The translations under genes were made by a program, and so were the position numbers. The notes under the pieces are model-generated. The model was not told the origin of the DNA and made no database searches. It saw only the letters and a program-made list of their open reading frames with translations. Shown in pieces: positions 1-6,879 of a stretch of 36,219 bases of DNA. The stretch comes from Nostocales cyanobacterium Centralia_MAG_434 (GTDB lineage Bacteria > Cyanobacteriota > Cyanobacteriia > Cyanobacteriales > Nostocaceae), in contig JAJPJF010000349.1 in the NCBI GenBank assembly GCA_021324415.1, forward strand, positions 1 to 36,219, read 5' to 3'. How positions within the stretch are numbered: position 1 is the stretch's first letter; each line of letters opens with the position of its first letter.

Positions 1-8
1 ACCCCAAC

Positions 9-97
9 GCCACTTGCTACAACGGAGGGAACCTCAACGGACAGTTCGCTCAAGTCGGGAGACCCGCCCACGCGACTGTCCTCCGCAACGCAGTGGC
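9..97. repeat. GC-rich nested inverted repeat
   Basis: Outer arms GCCACT (9-14) and AGTGGC (92-97) and inner arms CGGAGG (23-28) and CCTCCG (80-85) form a long imperfect hairpin. A second pair, GGACAGT (39-45) and ACTGTCC (75-81), gives an alternative fold. The block is much richer in G+C than the flanking genes and lies just past the 3' end of the minus-strand pentapeptide gene, so it could end that transcript or be a dispersed repeat. No coding potential seen. Confidence 0.6.
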
Positions 98-103
98 TCC
101 TCC

Positions 104-943
104 CTACTCCCTCTTCTCCAAACTCTCCCGAGTTGTCCTACGGGTGTAGGCATTCCACACATCGAGTTCTAAAGATGGACGACTACAAAGTAGGGCTCTA
201 TTAGCTTCACTGAGCCCCTGCACAAGACTAAAATCAGCGCCAGCAATACTTTGAAGATGCTCTAATGCTACGCCACTGAGATCTGCAGCCCGCAAGTCTG
301 CCATACGCAAGTCTACTCCAGTCAGTCGAGCATCGCGTAAAAAAGCTCCTGTAAGGTAAGCTTTACTAAGATCAGCGCCACTTAAAACTGCATCTTGTAA
401 GTTTGCTCCTGTCAGATCAGCACCACTAAGGTAAGCTCCGCGCAAGTTACAAGCTCGCAAATCAGCATCCCGTAAATTCGCTGTATTCAGATAAGCACCA
501 CTAAGACTGGCATGAGGACCCACTGCTCCCGAAGCTCTGTAATTATAACCTTGGGGCCATTTTGTTTCGCTGTCGTAACGCGCAACTTGCAGCTTAGCAC
601 CCTCCAAATTAGCCTCACTAAGATTTGCTTGTTGAAGATCAGCTCGGTTTAGATAAGCTCCCTGTAAATTAGCTCCTCTTAAATCTGCTCCACGCAAGTC
701 AGCACCTCGGAGATCTGCTCCACTCAGGTTAGCATCAATCAATATTGCACCATTAAGGTCAGCTCCAACTAGGTTAATTTTGCTCAGATTCGCTTTTTGC
801 AAATCCATACTTCTAAAATTAAAGTTATAAAAATCAGCCTGCCCTAAAGCCACGCCTGTTTTGAGGGCTGCTAAAATTTCCGGCATTGGCATGATAGTAG
901 AGCTGTCATTATTTAAATTCAGTTCAATTTCACTGTTGGTCAT
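104..943 (-). CDS. Pentapeptide-repeat protein
   Basis: About 279 residues made mostly of A(D/N)LxG pentapeptide repeats, which fold as a right-handed quadrilateral beta-helix. After a short N-terminal region (MPEILAALKTGVALG) one block of repeats is interrupted by a non-repeat loop (YDSETKWPQGYNYRASG), then a second block follows, ending in a non-repeat tail with ADFSLVQGLSE and a CSRP motif. Cyanobacteria have many such proteins of unknown function and I know no activity for this one. The frame could open at 1009, but that overlaps the divergent lyase gene; the ATG at 943 gives a normal start. The last codons and the TAG lie in a purine-rich repeat also found at the end of the neighbouring gene. 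Its position beside bilin lyases suggests, but does not show, a phycobilisome link. Confidence 0.85.
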   Translation of the reverse strand: MTNSEIELNLNNDSSTIMPMPEILAALKTGVALGQADFYNFNFRSMDLQKANLSKINLVGADLNGAILIDANLSGADLRGADLRGADLRGANLQGAYLNRADLQQANLSEANLEGAKLQVARYDSETKWPQGYNYRASGAVGPHASLSGAYLNTANLRDADLRACNLRGAYLSGADLTGANLQDAVLSGADLSKAYLTGAFLRDARLTGVDLRMADLRAADLSGVALEHLQSIAGADFSLVQGLSEANRALLCSRPSLELDVWNAYTRRTTRESLEKRE

Positions 944-1003
944 TAACTTGACTTGAAGCTTGCCTTTCTGAGTTATTCTACCTTTTATGAGTGAGGAATG
1001 AAG

Positions 1004-1609
1004 ATGCACCTAGTACAACCCCTAACAATGATGGACTTCTTTCGCAAAAGCGAAGGGAAATGGTTTACACAACGAACAGTGCATCACTTTGATTCGGCAG
1101 CAGATGAGTCAGGAGAATCGAATTTAACCATTACAGTTTTAGAAAAGGATGATCCTAAAGTCAAAGAGGTTTGCGAAGCGCAAGGACTAGATCACAACAA
1201 AGCGACGGGAGGTGCTAGTTTTGCATGGCAGGTAAACTTAGACATGAGGTCACTTGAACCCAAGAACGCGGCTATTTTGGTTGATATTCCCACTGATGAA
1301 GGTGGAAGAACAGGAAAACTGATCCGTAACCAAGGCTATGTTGAGAGCATTCCTGTTGTGAGTCGATATCGGTTTACTGATGAAGGAGTGCTGACAATTG
1401 ATACTGACTATGAAAACAATCAGGGTCAAGAACGATGCTGGTTTATCACTGATGACTTTCGTGTACGCGTCAGCACAGTGCGGATGATGAATGGCATTAA
1501 TCTCATGACTTATTGCTCTGAACGTCGCTGTGTCTCTCAAGAAGTTTTAGAGCAAATGATTAATCGCAATCTAGATCGAGTAGTTAAGGGAGTGGGGAGT
1601 AGGGAGTAG
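1004..1609 (+). CDS. CpeS/CpcS-family phycobiliprotein lyase
   Basis: About 201 residues of the lipocalin-like CpeS/CpcS family, which binds a bilin and delivers it to Cys-80/82-type sites of phycobiliprotein subunits. Seen: the family opening MMDFFRKSEGKWFTQRTVHH, the beta-barrel segment GRTGKLIRNQGYVESIPVVSRYRF, and CWFITDDFRVRVSTVR near the C-terminus. GAGGA at 993-997 lies 6 nt before the ATG at 1004, so I prefer it to the ATG at 998; the family-like start at 1028 is also possible. It differs clearly from the second family member at 6294, so the two probably serve different subunits (CpcS-, CpcU- or CpeU-like; not resolved). The last residues, KGVGSRE, and the stop are encoded by a purine-rich low-complexity repeat, so the C-terminus may be a recent extension. 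Confidence 0.85.
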   Translation: MHLVQPLTMMDFFRKSEGKWFTQRTVHHFDSAADESGESNLTITVLEKDDPKVKEVCEAQGLDHNKATGGASFAWQVNLDMRSLEPKNAAILVDIPTDEGGRTGKLIRNQGYVESIPVVSRYRFTDEGVLTIDTDYENNQGQERCWFITDDFRVRVSTVRMMNGINLMTYCSERRCVSQEVLEQMINRNLDRVVKGVGSRE

Positions 1610-1664
1610 ATTAGAAGGGGTAACAGGGAAGAGAGAAAGCTCCTCTGCTCTATGCCCCACTCCC
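1588..1664. repeat. Purine/pyrimidine inverted repeat between convergent genes
   Basis: GGGAGTGGGG (1588-1597) is the exact complement of CCCCACTCCC (1655-1664). The left arm runs into GGAGTAGGGAG and codes for the end of the upstream lyase. The right arm adjoins the stop of the minus-strand HEAT gene at 1672. The 10-bp arms with a 57-nt loop could act as a weak two-way terminator, but low-complexity tracts of this kind are dispersed in cyanobacterial genomes. Confidence 0.55.
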
Positions 1665-1671
1665 TATTCCT

Positions 1672-2334
1672 CTATCTTTCTAATAAATTTTCCAATGTCG
1701 CCGCGACAACTCTATGATCCTCATCTTGTCTAAGTTGGATCAAAGCTTCCTTGGCTTGCGGCTCGCTAAACTTTTTTAAAGCATAAGCAACTCTCACGCG
1801 CAAGCGACTGGATTCAGCATTAACCAACGTCAGTAGTAAGGACAATGCAGCAGCGTGTTCGCTAGAACTGGCTAGGCTACTGAGAGCATCTACTGCTGAT
1901 TCTTGGACTGTTGGATCTTCTCCTTTGAGAGCATGAACGCAAATATCAAATAGTTCGTGTGGACATCCTATTTCTACTAAGGCTGCCAGAATAGTACGGC
2001 GAACTAGCCAGTGGTCATCCTGGTAAAAACAGAGGACAAGATGAGAGACTGCAACTCTACCAAACAAAGATAGGGAATTGGCAGCCTCAGCCCTTACGTT
2101 TGGAGTGTCGTCAAATTTCATTATTCTGATCAAAGCAGCAAAAGACTCAGCAGTCTGTTGCTTACCTAAACCCATAGCTATAAAGGAGCGCACCAAAAAC
2201 TCTGAGTCATTAAGCTTACTTGTCAGTAAAGGGACTGCAATTTCTGAGTCATAATCCTTGAGAGCAGCGATCGCTTTCAGACGGTACTGAAAATCTGGGT
2301 TTTTCAGATCAGCTTCGATTTGATGAAGTTCCAT
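1672..2334 (-). CDS. HEAT-repeat protein of the lyase/NblB-like group
   Basis: About 220 residues built of HEAT repeats of roughly 30 residues (AIAALKDYDSEIAVPLL, NVRAEAANSLSLFG, VQESAVDALSSLA, RLRVRVAYALKKF). Such proteins include the E/F-type bilin lyases, the chaperone-like CpeZ, and the NblB family linked to bilin removal or phycobilisome turnover. Size fits CpeZ or NblB, but I do not recognise a diagnostic signature of either, so no symbol is given. The ATG at 2334 opens MELHQIEADLKNPDFQYR and is preferred over 2352. It converges with the CpeS-family gene at 1004 and diverges from the PadR gene at 2511. Membership of the phycobilisome biogenesis set rests on context. Confidence 0.75.
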   Translation of the reverse strand: MELHQIEADLKNPDFQYRLKAIAALKDYDSEIAVPLLTSKLNDSEFLVRSFIAMGLGKQQTAESFAALIRIMKFDDTPNVRAEAANSLSLFGRVAVSHLVLCFYQDDHWLVRRTILAALVEIGCPHELFDICVHALKGEDPTVQESAVDALSSLASSSEHAAALSLLLTLVNAESSRLRVRVAYALKKFSEPQAKEALIQLRQDEDHRVVAATLENLLER

Positions 2335-2461
2335 GTGACACTCGAAGAGCAAGGGTTATTTTTTTAATGTATTTTAAAGACGGCAAGAATTTACGAATAC
2401 ATGAGAAAAAGTTATTTGACAGTTGTGTAGGGTATCTATAGGACAGATCAACAATACCCAA

Positions 2462-2469
2462 CGATATAT
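2462..2469. promoter_or_regulatory. CGATATAT motif upstream of padR-like gene
   Basis: The octamer CGATATAT lies 41 nt before the PadR-family ATG and recurs at 3351-3358 before the transporter. A shared octamer in two control regions next to a PadR gene may be part of an operator, but it is AT-rich and could be chance. Confidence 0.2.
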
Positions 2470-2510
2470 ACGCGAGAATAAAATTCTAAGTTTTACAGAA
2501 GTCTTGCCCA

Positions 2511-2813
2511 ATGGATGGAAGAGAGTTTTACTCTAGCTTGATTCGGCTTCACATTTTGCATCATGCTGTTCAGGAGCCAATTTTTGGGCTAGGCATTATT
2601 GAAGAACTGGCACGTCATGGTTATAAACTCAGTGCCGGAACACTCTACCCGATGCTCCATGATATGGAGCGTAAGGGATATCTATTTTCCGTTGAGGAAA
2701 GATCGGGGCGGCAGAGCCGACGACTCTACCGAGCTACCGATTTAGGAAAAATGACCTTAGAGGATGCTAAAGAAAAAGTACGGGAATTATTTGGCGAATT
2801 ATTTGAGGAGTAG
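2511..2813 (+). CDS. PadR-family transcriptional regulator
   Basis: 100-residue winged-helix protein of the PadR family, which usually acts as a dimeric ligand-responsive repressor. Seen: HILHHAVQEPIFGLGIIEELARHGYKLS followed by the hallmark recognition segment GTLYPMLHDMERKGYL, then the wing with RQSRRLYRATDLGK. The start at 2511 is the first ATG in frame; a good ribosome-binding site is lacking, as is common in cyanobacteria. It ends 13 nt from the stop of the convergent phosphatase-like gene, and the transporter lies just beyond. PadR proteins often control a neighbouring transporter, so the target may be the transporter, the phosphatase-like gene, or both, plus itself. Its position inside a pigment gene island leaves a pigment role open. 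Confidence 0.9.
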   Translation: MDGREFYSSLIRLHILHHAVQEPIFGLGIIEELARHGYKLSAGTLYPMLHDMERKGYLFSVEERSGRQSRRLYRATDLGKMTLEDAKEKVRELFGELFEE

Positions 2814-2826
2814 TCATATTATTCCC

Positions 2827-3252
2827 TCAAGAGAGGCCTTCTAGAAATTGCTTAAGATGAGGTTGGTCTGGGTTGATACCAAGTTCTTTTGCCCTTGCTA
2901 AAACCTGTTCCCGGTTCAGCTTTTGTTGAGTTGCAAAGGCAATGAGCGCTAAGGCGTTGGCTCGTCCACCTGCACCACAATGAAAATACACAGGCGTTGG
3001 CAATTCCTCTAGTTCTGAGAGAACTTTTGCAGTCAAGTTATTGTTGGCTTCGGTTGGCTTGAGAGGAACATTGACATATTGAAGACCTGCGGCTTCAGCC
3101 TGTTGTTGTTCGTCTGCTAATGCTCCTGCTTCATCAAGCGATCGCAGATTCACCACAGACTTATAACCCTCATCAGCAAGCTGTTTGAGCGTCTCTGGGG
3201 TTGGCTGTCCACCTGCGGAAAACTCATCGCTCACTTGTTTGATATCACTCAT
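2827..3252 (-). CDS. DUF442-type phosphatase-like protein
   Basis: 141 residues matching the dual-specificity-phosphatase-like fold of the DUF442 (Blh N-terminal) group. The P-loop HCGAGGRA carries Cys92 and Arg97 in the CX5R-type arrangement; KSVVNLRSLDEAG is the typical strand-loop before it, and SAGGQPTPETLKQLADEGY is the family's opening. In some bacteria this domain is fused to a beta-lactamase-fold persulfide dioxygenase or to a rhodanese and has been linked to sulfide handling; here it stands alone. Substrate unknown. It lies divergent to the transporter gene, with a palindrome between them, and convergent with the PadR gene. Confidence 0.8.
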   Translation of the reverse strand: MSDIKQVSDEFSAGGQPTPETLKQLADEGYKSVVNLRSLDEAGALADEQQQAEAAGLQYVNVPLKPTEANNNLTAKVLSELEELPTPVYFHCGAGGRANALALIAFATQQKLNREQVLARAKELGINPDQPHLKQFLEGLS

Positions 3253-3331
3253 ACACTATACTCCATAATATCGACTTTATTACCGTATTTAGTCACTGGC
3301 ATGGTAGCATGAATTAACTTCTAGCTATATA

Positions 3332-3350
3332 GATTTTCGTTATCGAAATC
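3332..3350. promoter_or_regulatory. Imperfect palindrome, candidate PadR operator
   Basis: GATTTTCGTTATCGAAATC reads almost the same on both strands and lies in the 135-nt gap between the divergent phosphatase-like and transporter genes, 37 nt before the preferred transporter start. It is followed directly by CGATATAT, which also occurs before the PadR gene. The position suits a repressor site. The link to PadR is inference. Confidence 0.35.
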
Positions 3351-3387
3351 CGATATATTGATTCTATCAACTATCAGGAAAACCACA

Positions 3388-4593
3388 GTGAACCAGGAAG
3401 CTGAGGATATCCAGCAAGAGCAACAAGCAGTTTCCTATCATGCTCTGACTGGCAGACAACAGAAGCAGCGATTAACTGAATTGGCAATAGTATTTTTGCG
3501 ACTGGGAACAATTGCCTTTGGTGGACCTGCTGCCCATATTGCCATGATGGACAATGAAGTGGTCAATCGCCGTCAGTGGATCAGCCGCGAGAAACTGCTA
3601 GATTTGCTAGGAATTACGAATTTAATTCCAGGTCCCAACTCGACGGAATTAGCCATTCACATTGGCTATGAACGAGCCGGATGGCGTGGTCTACTAGTTG
3701 CGGGAAGCTGCTTTATTCTGCCCGCCATGCTCATCGTTTGGGTATTAGCCGCTATTTATGCTCGCTATCAAACTGTCCCCCAGGTAGAATGGTTGCTCTA
3801 TGGAATTAAACCTGTCATTATTGCAATCGTGCTTCAGGCTTTGTGGAATTTAGGTAAAAAGGCAGCCAAGGATCTACCAACGATCATTGCAGGGGTGGCG
3901 GCGATCGCAGCATACTTTGCTGGGTTGAATGAAATTTTGGTGCTGATTTTACTGGGTAGTGCTGTCATGTTGGTGAAGAATTGGCAAACCAGAAGACACA
4001 TAAACGGAGCATTCCTATTTCCTATTTCAGGTATTCTGGCCCAGGTTGGTAGTACAGCAGCCGTCACATCAGTCAGTTGGATTAGCGTCTTTGTTTTCTT
4101 TTTCAAGATTGGATGTGTTCTCTATGGCAGTGGTTATGTGTTGTTAGCATTCTTGCAACGGGATTTAGTCGAACGCAACCACTGGTTAACATCACAGCAG
4201 CTTTTAGATGCTGTGGCGATTGGGCAATTCACACCGGGTCCTGTGTTCACCACTGCAACATTTATTGGGTATTTGCTGGCTGGTAATGCTGGGGCGATCA
4301 CTGGTACCATCGGCATTTTCTTACCCGCTTTTGTGCTCATACTCATAGTCAACCCTTGGGTACCTAAGTTGCGTCAATCTCGTTGGGCAAGTGGATTTCT
4401 GGATGGTGTGAATGCAGTCTCTTTAGGCTTCATGGCAGCAGTTACCTATACCTTGGGACAAGCCGCACTGGTGGATTGGGTAACAATTCTCTTGGCAATT
4501 TTGAGTGCGATCGCTGTTTTCCGATTTAAAATCAATTCTGCATGGTTAGTGCTGGCAGGAGGATTTATCGGACTTGTCTCACACATTATCTAA
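3388..4593 (+). CDS. chrA: ChrA-type chromate efflux transporter
   Basis: About 401 residues with the duplicated CHR layout: an N-terminal half with FGGPAAHI and LIPGPNSTELAIHIGYERAG, and a C-terminal half with GQFTPGPVFTTATFIGYL. Each half has several hydrophobic segments, giving roughly 10 membrane helices. Characterised long-chain ChrA proteins export chromate, taken up as a sulfate analogue. The frame is open from a TTG at 3358, but AGGA lies 8 nt before the GTG at 3388, so I take GTG as the start. A PadR gene and a divergent phosphatase-like gene flank it; the palindrome at 3332-3350 may control it. Many CHR-family members have not been tested, so chromate as the natural substrate is inferred from family. 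Confidence 0.88.
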   Translation: MNQEAEDIQQEQQAVSYHALTGRQQKQRLTELAIVFLRLGTIAFGGPAAHIAMMDNEVVNRRQWISREKLLDLLGITNLIPGPNSTELAIHIGYERAGWRGLLVAGSCFILPAMLIVWVLAAIYARYQTVPQVEWLLYGIKPVIIAIVLQALWNLGKKAAKDLPTIIAGVAAIAAYFAGLNEILVLILLGSAVMLVKNWQTRRHINGAFLFPISGILAQVGSTAAVTSVSWISVFVFFFKIGCVLYGSGYVLLAFLQRDLVERNHWLTSQQLLDAVAIGQFTPGPVFTTATFIGYLLAGNAGAITGTIGIFLPAFVLILIVNPWVPKLRQSRWASGFLDGVNAVSLGFMAAVTYTLGQAALVDWVTILLAILSAIAVFRFKINSAWLVLAGGFIGLVSHII

Positions 4594-4684
4594 AATTCTT
4601 GACCGACTTTTGGGACTTGAAAAAAGTTGGTAATTTTATAAACAATGTAAACAGCAACAATAACGTTTATTAAAGAATCTTTAA

Positions 4685-5263
4685 ATGACCCAATTAAGCG
4701 AAACCATCAAGGAGTTGATTGCAAAAGCCAGAATAGTAAGCTTTGCAGAATGGGAGCGATCGCATCCAAAAGCAGCAATCCAAATATTTCAAGCAGCAGA
4801 TGATGCTTTTCGTTATCTCACCGACGAAGATTTGCAGCAGATCCAAGCACTCTCACCCAAGACCTCGGCTTTTCTTCCTGTCGCTGCGTTTCTACGTGAT
4901 CATGCGGCTGAGATTGTTGATGAAGCGAGGGAAAAGGTTCTGGCTACTTATCCTGATATTATTCAGCCAGGCGGAGATCTTTATCCTCCGGAGCGTGCAA
5001 CTTCTTGCTGGCGAGATTTCTGGCATTTTCTCCGATGCATTACCTATGGAATTGCAGGTCAGTGCACCGACTACACAAGCTCTACAGGACTGTACTATCT
5101 GAAACTGCTATATCAAGAATTACGAGTGCCCTTAGATGCAATGATCCTAGGAATAGAAACACTCAAGATTTCTAGCTTGAAGCGATGCCTTTCCCATCAA
5201 CAGCAAGATATCGCCCCTTATTTTAACCATTTAATCACCCAACTGGCTGCTTTCAAAAGTTAG
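4685..5263 (+). CDS. Orphan phycobilisome-superfamily globin with a candidate bilin site
   Basis: 192 residues resembling phycobiliprotein subunits. The segment LRDHAAEIVDEAREKVLATYP matches helices B-E of the fold, and RATSCWRDFWHFLRCITYG matches the chromophore-site helix: Cys108 is at the bilin-attaching Cys-84 position, with Arg110 and Asp111 (Cys+3), the residues that hold the bilin. The end LRVPLDAMILGIETLK matches the G helix. It is longer than CpcA/CpeA, mainly at the N-terminus, and is not a partner-paired alpha/beta gene. It could be a minor phycobilisome component, a bilin carrier, or a bilin-biosynthesis-associated globin. Context among bilin lyases supports a pigment role; real chromophore binding is untested. 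Confidence 0.8.
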   Translation: MTQLSETIKELIAKARIVSFAEWERSHPKAAIQIFQAADDAFRYLTDEDLQQIQALSPKTSAFLPVAAFLRDHAAEIVDEAREKVLATYPDIIQPGGDLYPPERATSCWRDFWHFLRCITYGIAGQCTDYTSSTGLYYLKLLYQELRVPLDAMILGIETLKISSLKRCLSHQQQDIAPYFNHLITQLAAFKS

Positions 5264-5295
5264 GGTGATCTCACAAAAATGCATAATACCTATTG

Positions 5296-5333
5296 CTCGT
5301 AGTTGCACTTTAAATTTTGATCACAACTACGAG
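5296..5333. repeat. Hairpin copy 1 (CTCGTAGTTG arms)
   Basis: CTCGTAGTTG (5296-5305) and CAACTACGAG (5324-5333) are exact complements with an 18-nt loop. A related hairpin begins about 90 nt downstream at 5425. No T-run follows, so a simple terminator is not obvious. Confidence 0.7.
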
Positions 5334-5424
5334 TCAAAACGTGGCGAATTTATGAAAAGCTGTACTAAGGGGATCAATAAAAAAAACATAAATATGTAAC
5401 GGAATATAACATTGTTGTACTTTG

Positions 5425-5459
5425 CTCGTAGTTGTCATTTATCGCTAAAACACAACTAC
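5425..5459. repeat. Hairpin copy 2 (CTCGTAGTTG arms)
   Basis: TTGCTCGTAGTTG recurs from 5422, and GTAGTTGT (5428-5435) pairs with ACAACTAC (5452-5459). The arms match copy 1 while the loop differs. It ends about 18 nt before the ankyrin-gene ATG at 5478, so it may sit in that gene's leader. Confidence 0.65.
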
Positions 5460-5477
5460 CAACCAACAATATTACAA

Positions 5478-6188
5478 ATGGAGCGGACCGAAATAGTGAG
5501 TGAAGCTTTAACAGAACAACTGATTTTAGCCGTGATCAGAGCAGATGCTGATATGGTAGATTCTTTGTTGGCTCAAGGTGCAGATGCCAATGGGTTGGGT
5601 AGAGCCAGTACCACTGCCCTAATGATGGCGGCAGCAGAAGGTTACCTCAACATTGTCAACACTTTGCTAGCTCATGGTGCAGATGCAAATATTAAAAATG
5701 ATGCTAACTACACGGCTTTAATGTATGCAGCAGAATCCAATTACCATGATATCACAAATCTTTTAATTGATCAAAGTACAGATGTTGATGGCAAAAACAA
5801 CTATGGTGATACTGTATTGATGTCAGTTGCACGTCTGGGTCAAACAGACCTAGTGCAACGTTTGATCGACCGAGGTGCAGATGTGAATGCAACTAACAAT
5901 ATTGGAGATACAGCCTTGTATCTAGCAGCAGACAATGGTCATACTGACACATTACAAACCTTGATTGAAAATGGTGCTCGTGTAAATACTGCAAACCTTG
6001 CTGGTTGGACACCACTGATGGTGGCAGCAGCAAGAGGCGATAGTGCTACTGTAGCGATTTTGCTAGAACATGGTGCCGATGTGAATGCTCGAAACTACTG
6101 GGATAGTACTGCTTTGAAGGAAGCTCGAAAAGCCATTTACCCCACAGCAACTGTAGAATTGCTCATACGGGCTGGCGCAACAGAGTAA
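5478..6188 (+). CDS. Ankyrin-repeat protein
   Basis: About 236 residues, almost all ankyrin repeats: roughly seven units with the usual TALMMAAAEGYLNIVNTLL and HGADANIKN pattern, including DTALYLAADNGHTDTLQTLI and TPLMVAAARGDSATVAILL. No signal peptide, membrane segment or catalytic domain is seen, so it is likely a cytoplasmic protein-binding scaffold. The frame is open from 5412, but the first 22 codons run through the second hairpin repeat, so the ATG at 5478 (MERTEIVSEALTEQL) is preferred. It lies between the phycobilisome-like globin and the cpeS-cpeT pair on the same strand. A weak hairpin (AGAGGA 6198-6203 with TCCTCT 6225-6230) follows the stop. A partner among the pigment proteins is possible but unproven. 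Confidence 0.88.
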   Translation: MERTEIVSEALTEQLILAVIRADADMVDSLLAQGADANGLGRASTTALMMAAAEGYLNIVNTLLAHGADANIKNDANYTALMYAAESNYHDITNLLIDQSTDVDGKNNYGDTVLMSVARLGQTDLVQRLIDRGADVNATNNIGDTALYLAADNGHTDTLQTLIENGARVNTANLAGWTPLMVAAARGDSATVAILLEHGADVNARNYWDSTALKEARKAIYPTATVELLIRAGATE

Positions 6189-6293
6189 ATACACCTGAGA
6201 GGATTGCCTGATGACTTTCGTGAGTCCTCTGGTAAATCCCTTTCAAAGATTTATGAAAAAAGACGACATCTGTATTTCTTGAATTGATTTTTT

Positions 6294-6839
6294 ATGAACG
6301 TTACCGAATTCTTTGAACTTTCAATTGGAAAATGGCGATCGCAACGTAGTGGTCACCATCTCGCCTTTGCACACTTTGAAGAAGTACGTTCTGTTATTGA
6401 CATTGAGTCTCTTGCGAGTGATGAGCCAGCAGTGCTAGAAATCTGTAAATTTTACAGTGTTGATCCTACAACCATTACTCACCCATTTCGCATGACTTGG
6501 GAGGGAGAATCAGACTGGGATGATCAGATCCTTTCTGGTAGTACAGTGCTAGTACCTGTTCCCGAGCCGAATCATCCTAACCGAGGCAAACTATTGAGGG
6601 AAGTTGGATACGCGGAAACCATTGCTGCTGTAGGTCATTACCATATGAGTGAAGATAACATCTTCACTTTGATCACAGAATATGATCGCGCTGCTGCAGA
6701 GGAGCGGATCTGGTTTGCCAATCCCAATTTGCGATTTCGAGTGGCAATGATTAAAACCAGTGATGGTAAAGGCGTCACCACAGCTTCGTTTTCTAGTGAA
6801 ATTCGTTCTTTGTCAAGCAAAGCTACATCTGTAGCATGA
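6294..6839 (+). CDS. cpeS: CpeS-type phycobiliprotein lyase
   Basis: 181 residues with strong CpeS/CpcS-family features: MNVTEFFELSIGKWRSQRSGHH at the start, HPFRMTWEGESDWDDQ, NRGKLLREVGYAETIAAVGHYHM in the barrel, YDRAAAEERIWFANPNLRFRV, and a VTTASFSSEIRSLS tail. The family forms a 10-strand lipocalin-like barrel that transfers phycocyanobilin or phycoerythrobilin to the central Cys-82/84-type site; CpeS of phycoerythrin strains serves beta-Cys80 of CpeB. The cpeT-like gene follows after 1 nt, which matches the known cpeS-cpeT association and makes a two-gene operon likely. The symbol depends partly on that context: a CpcS acting on phycocyanin or allophycocyanin is an alternative. Confidence 0.85.
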   Translation: MNVTEFFELSIGKWRSQRSGHHLAFAHFEEVRSVIDIESLASDEPAVLEICKFYSVDPTTITHPFRMTWEGESDWDDQILSGSTVLVPVPEPNHPNRGKLLREVGYAETIAAVGHYHMSEDNIFTLITEYDRAAAEERIWFANPNLRFRVAMIKTSDGKGVTTASFSSEIRSLSSKATSVA

Positions 6840-6879
6840 CATGATTGCGCTTATGTCATTTGTGATACCGACCTACTGT

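Noticed and set aside
5296-5459. The twin hairpins as a CRISPR fragment
   Set aside because: Only two copies exist, the spacing is irregular, and there are no cas genes.
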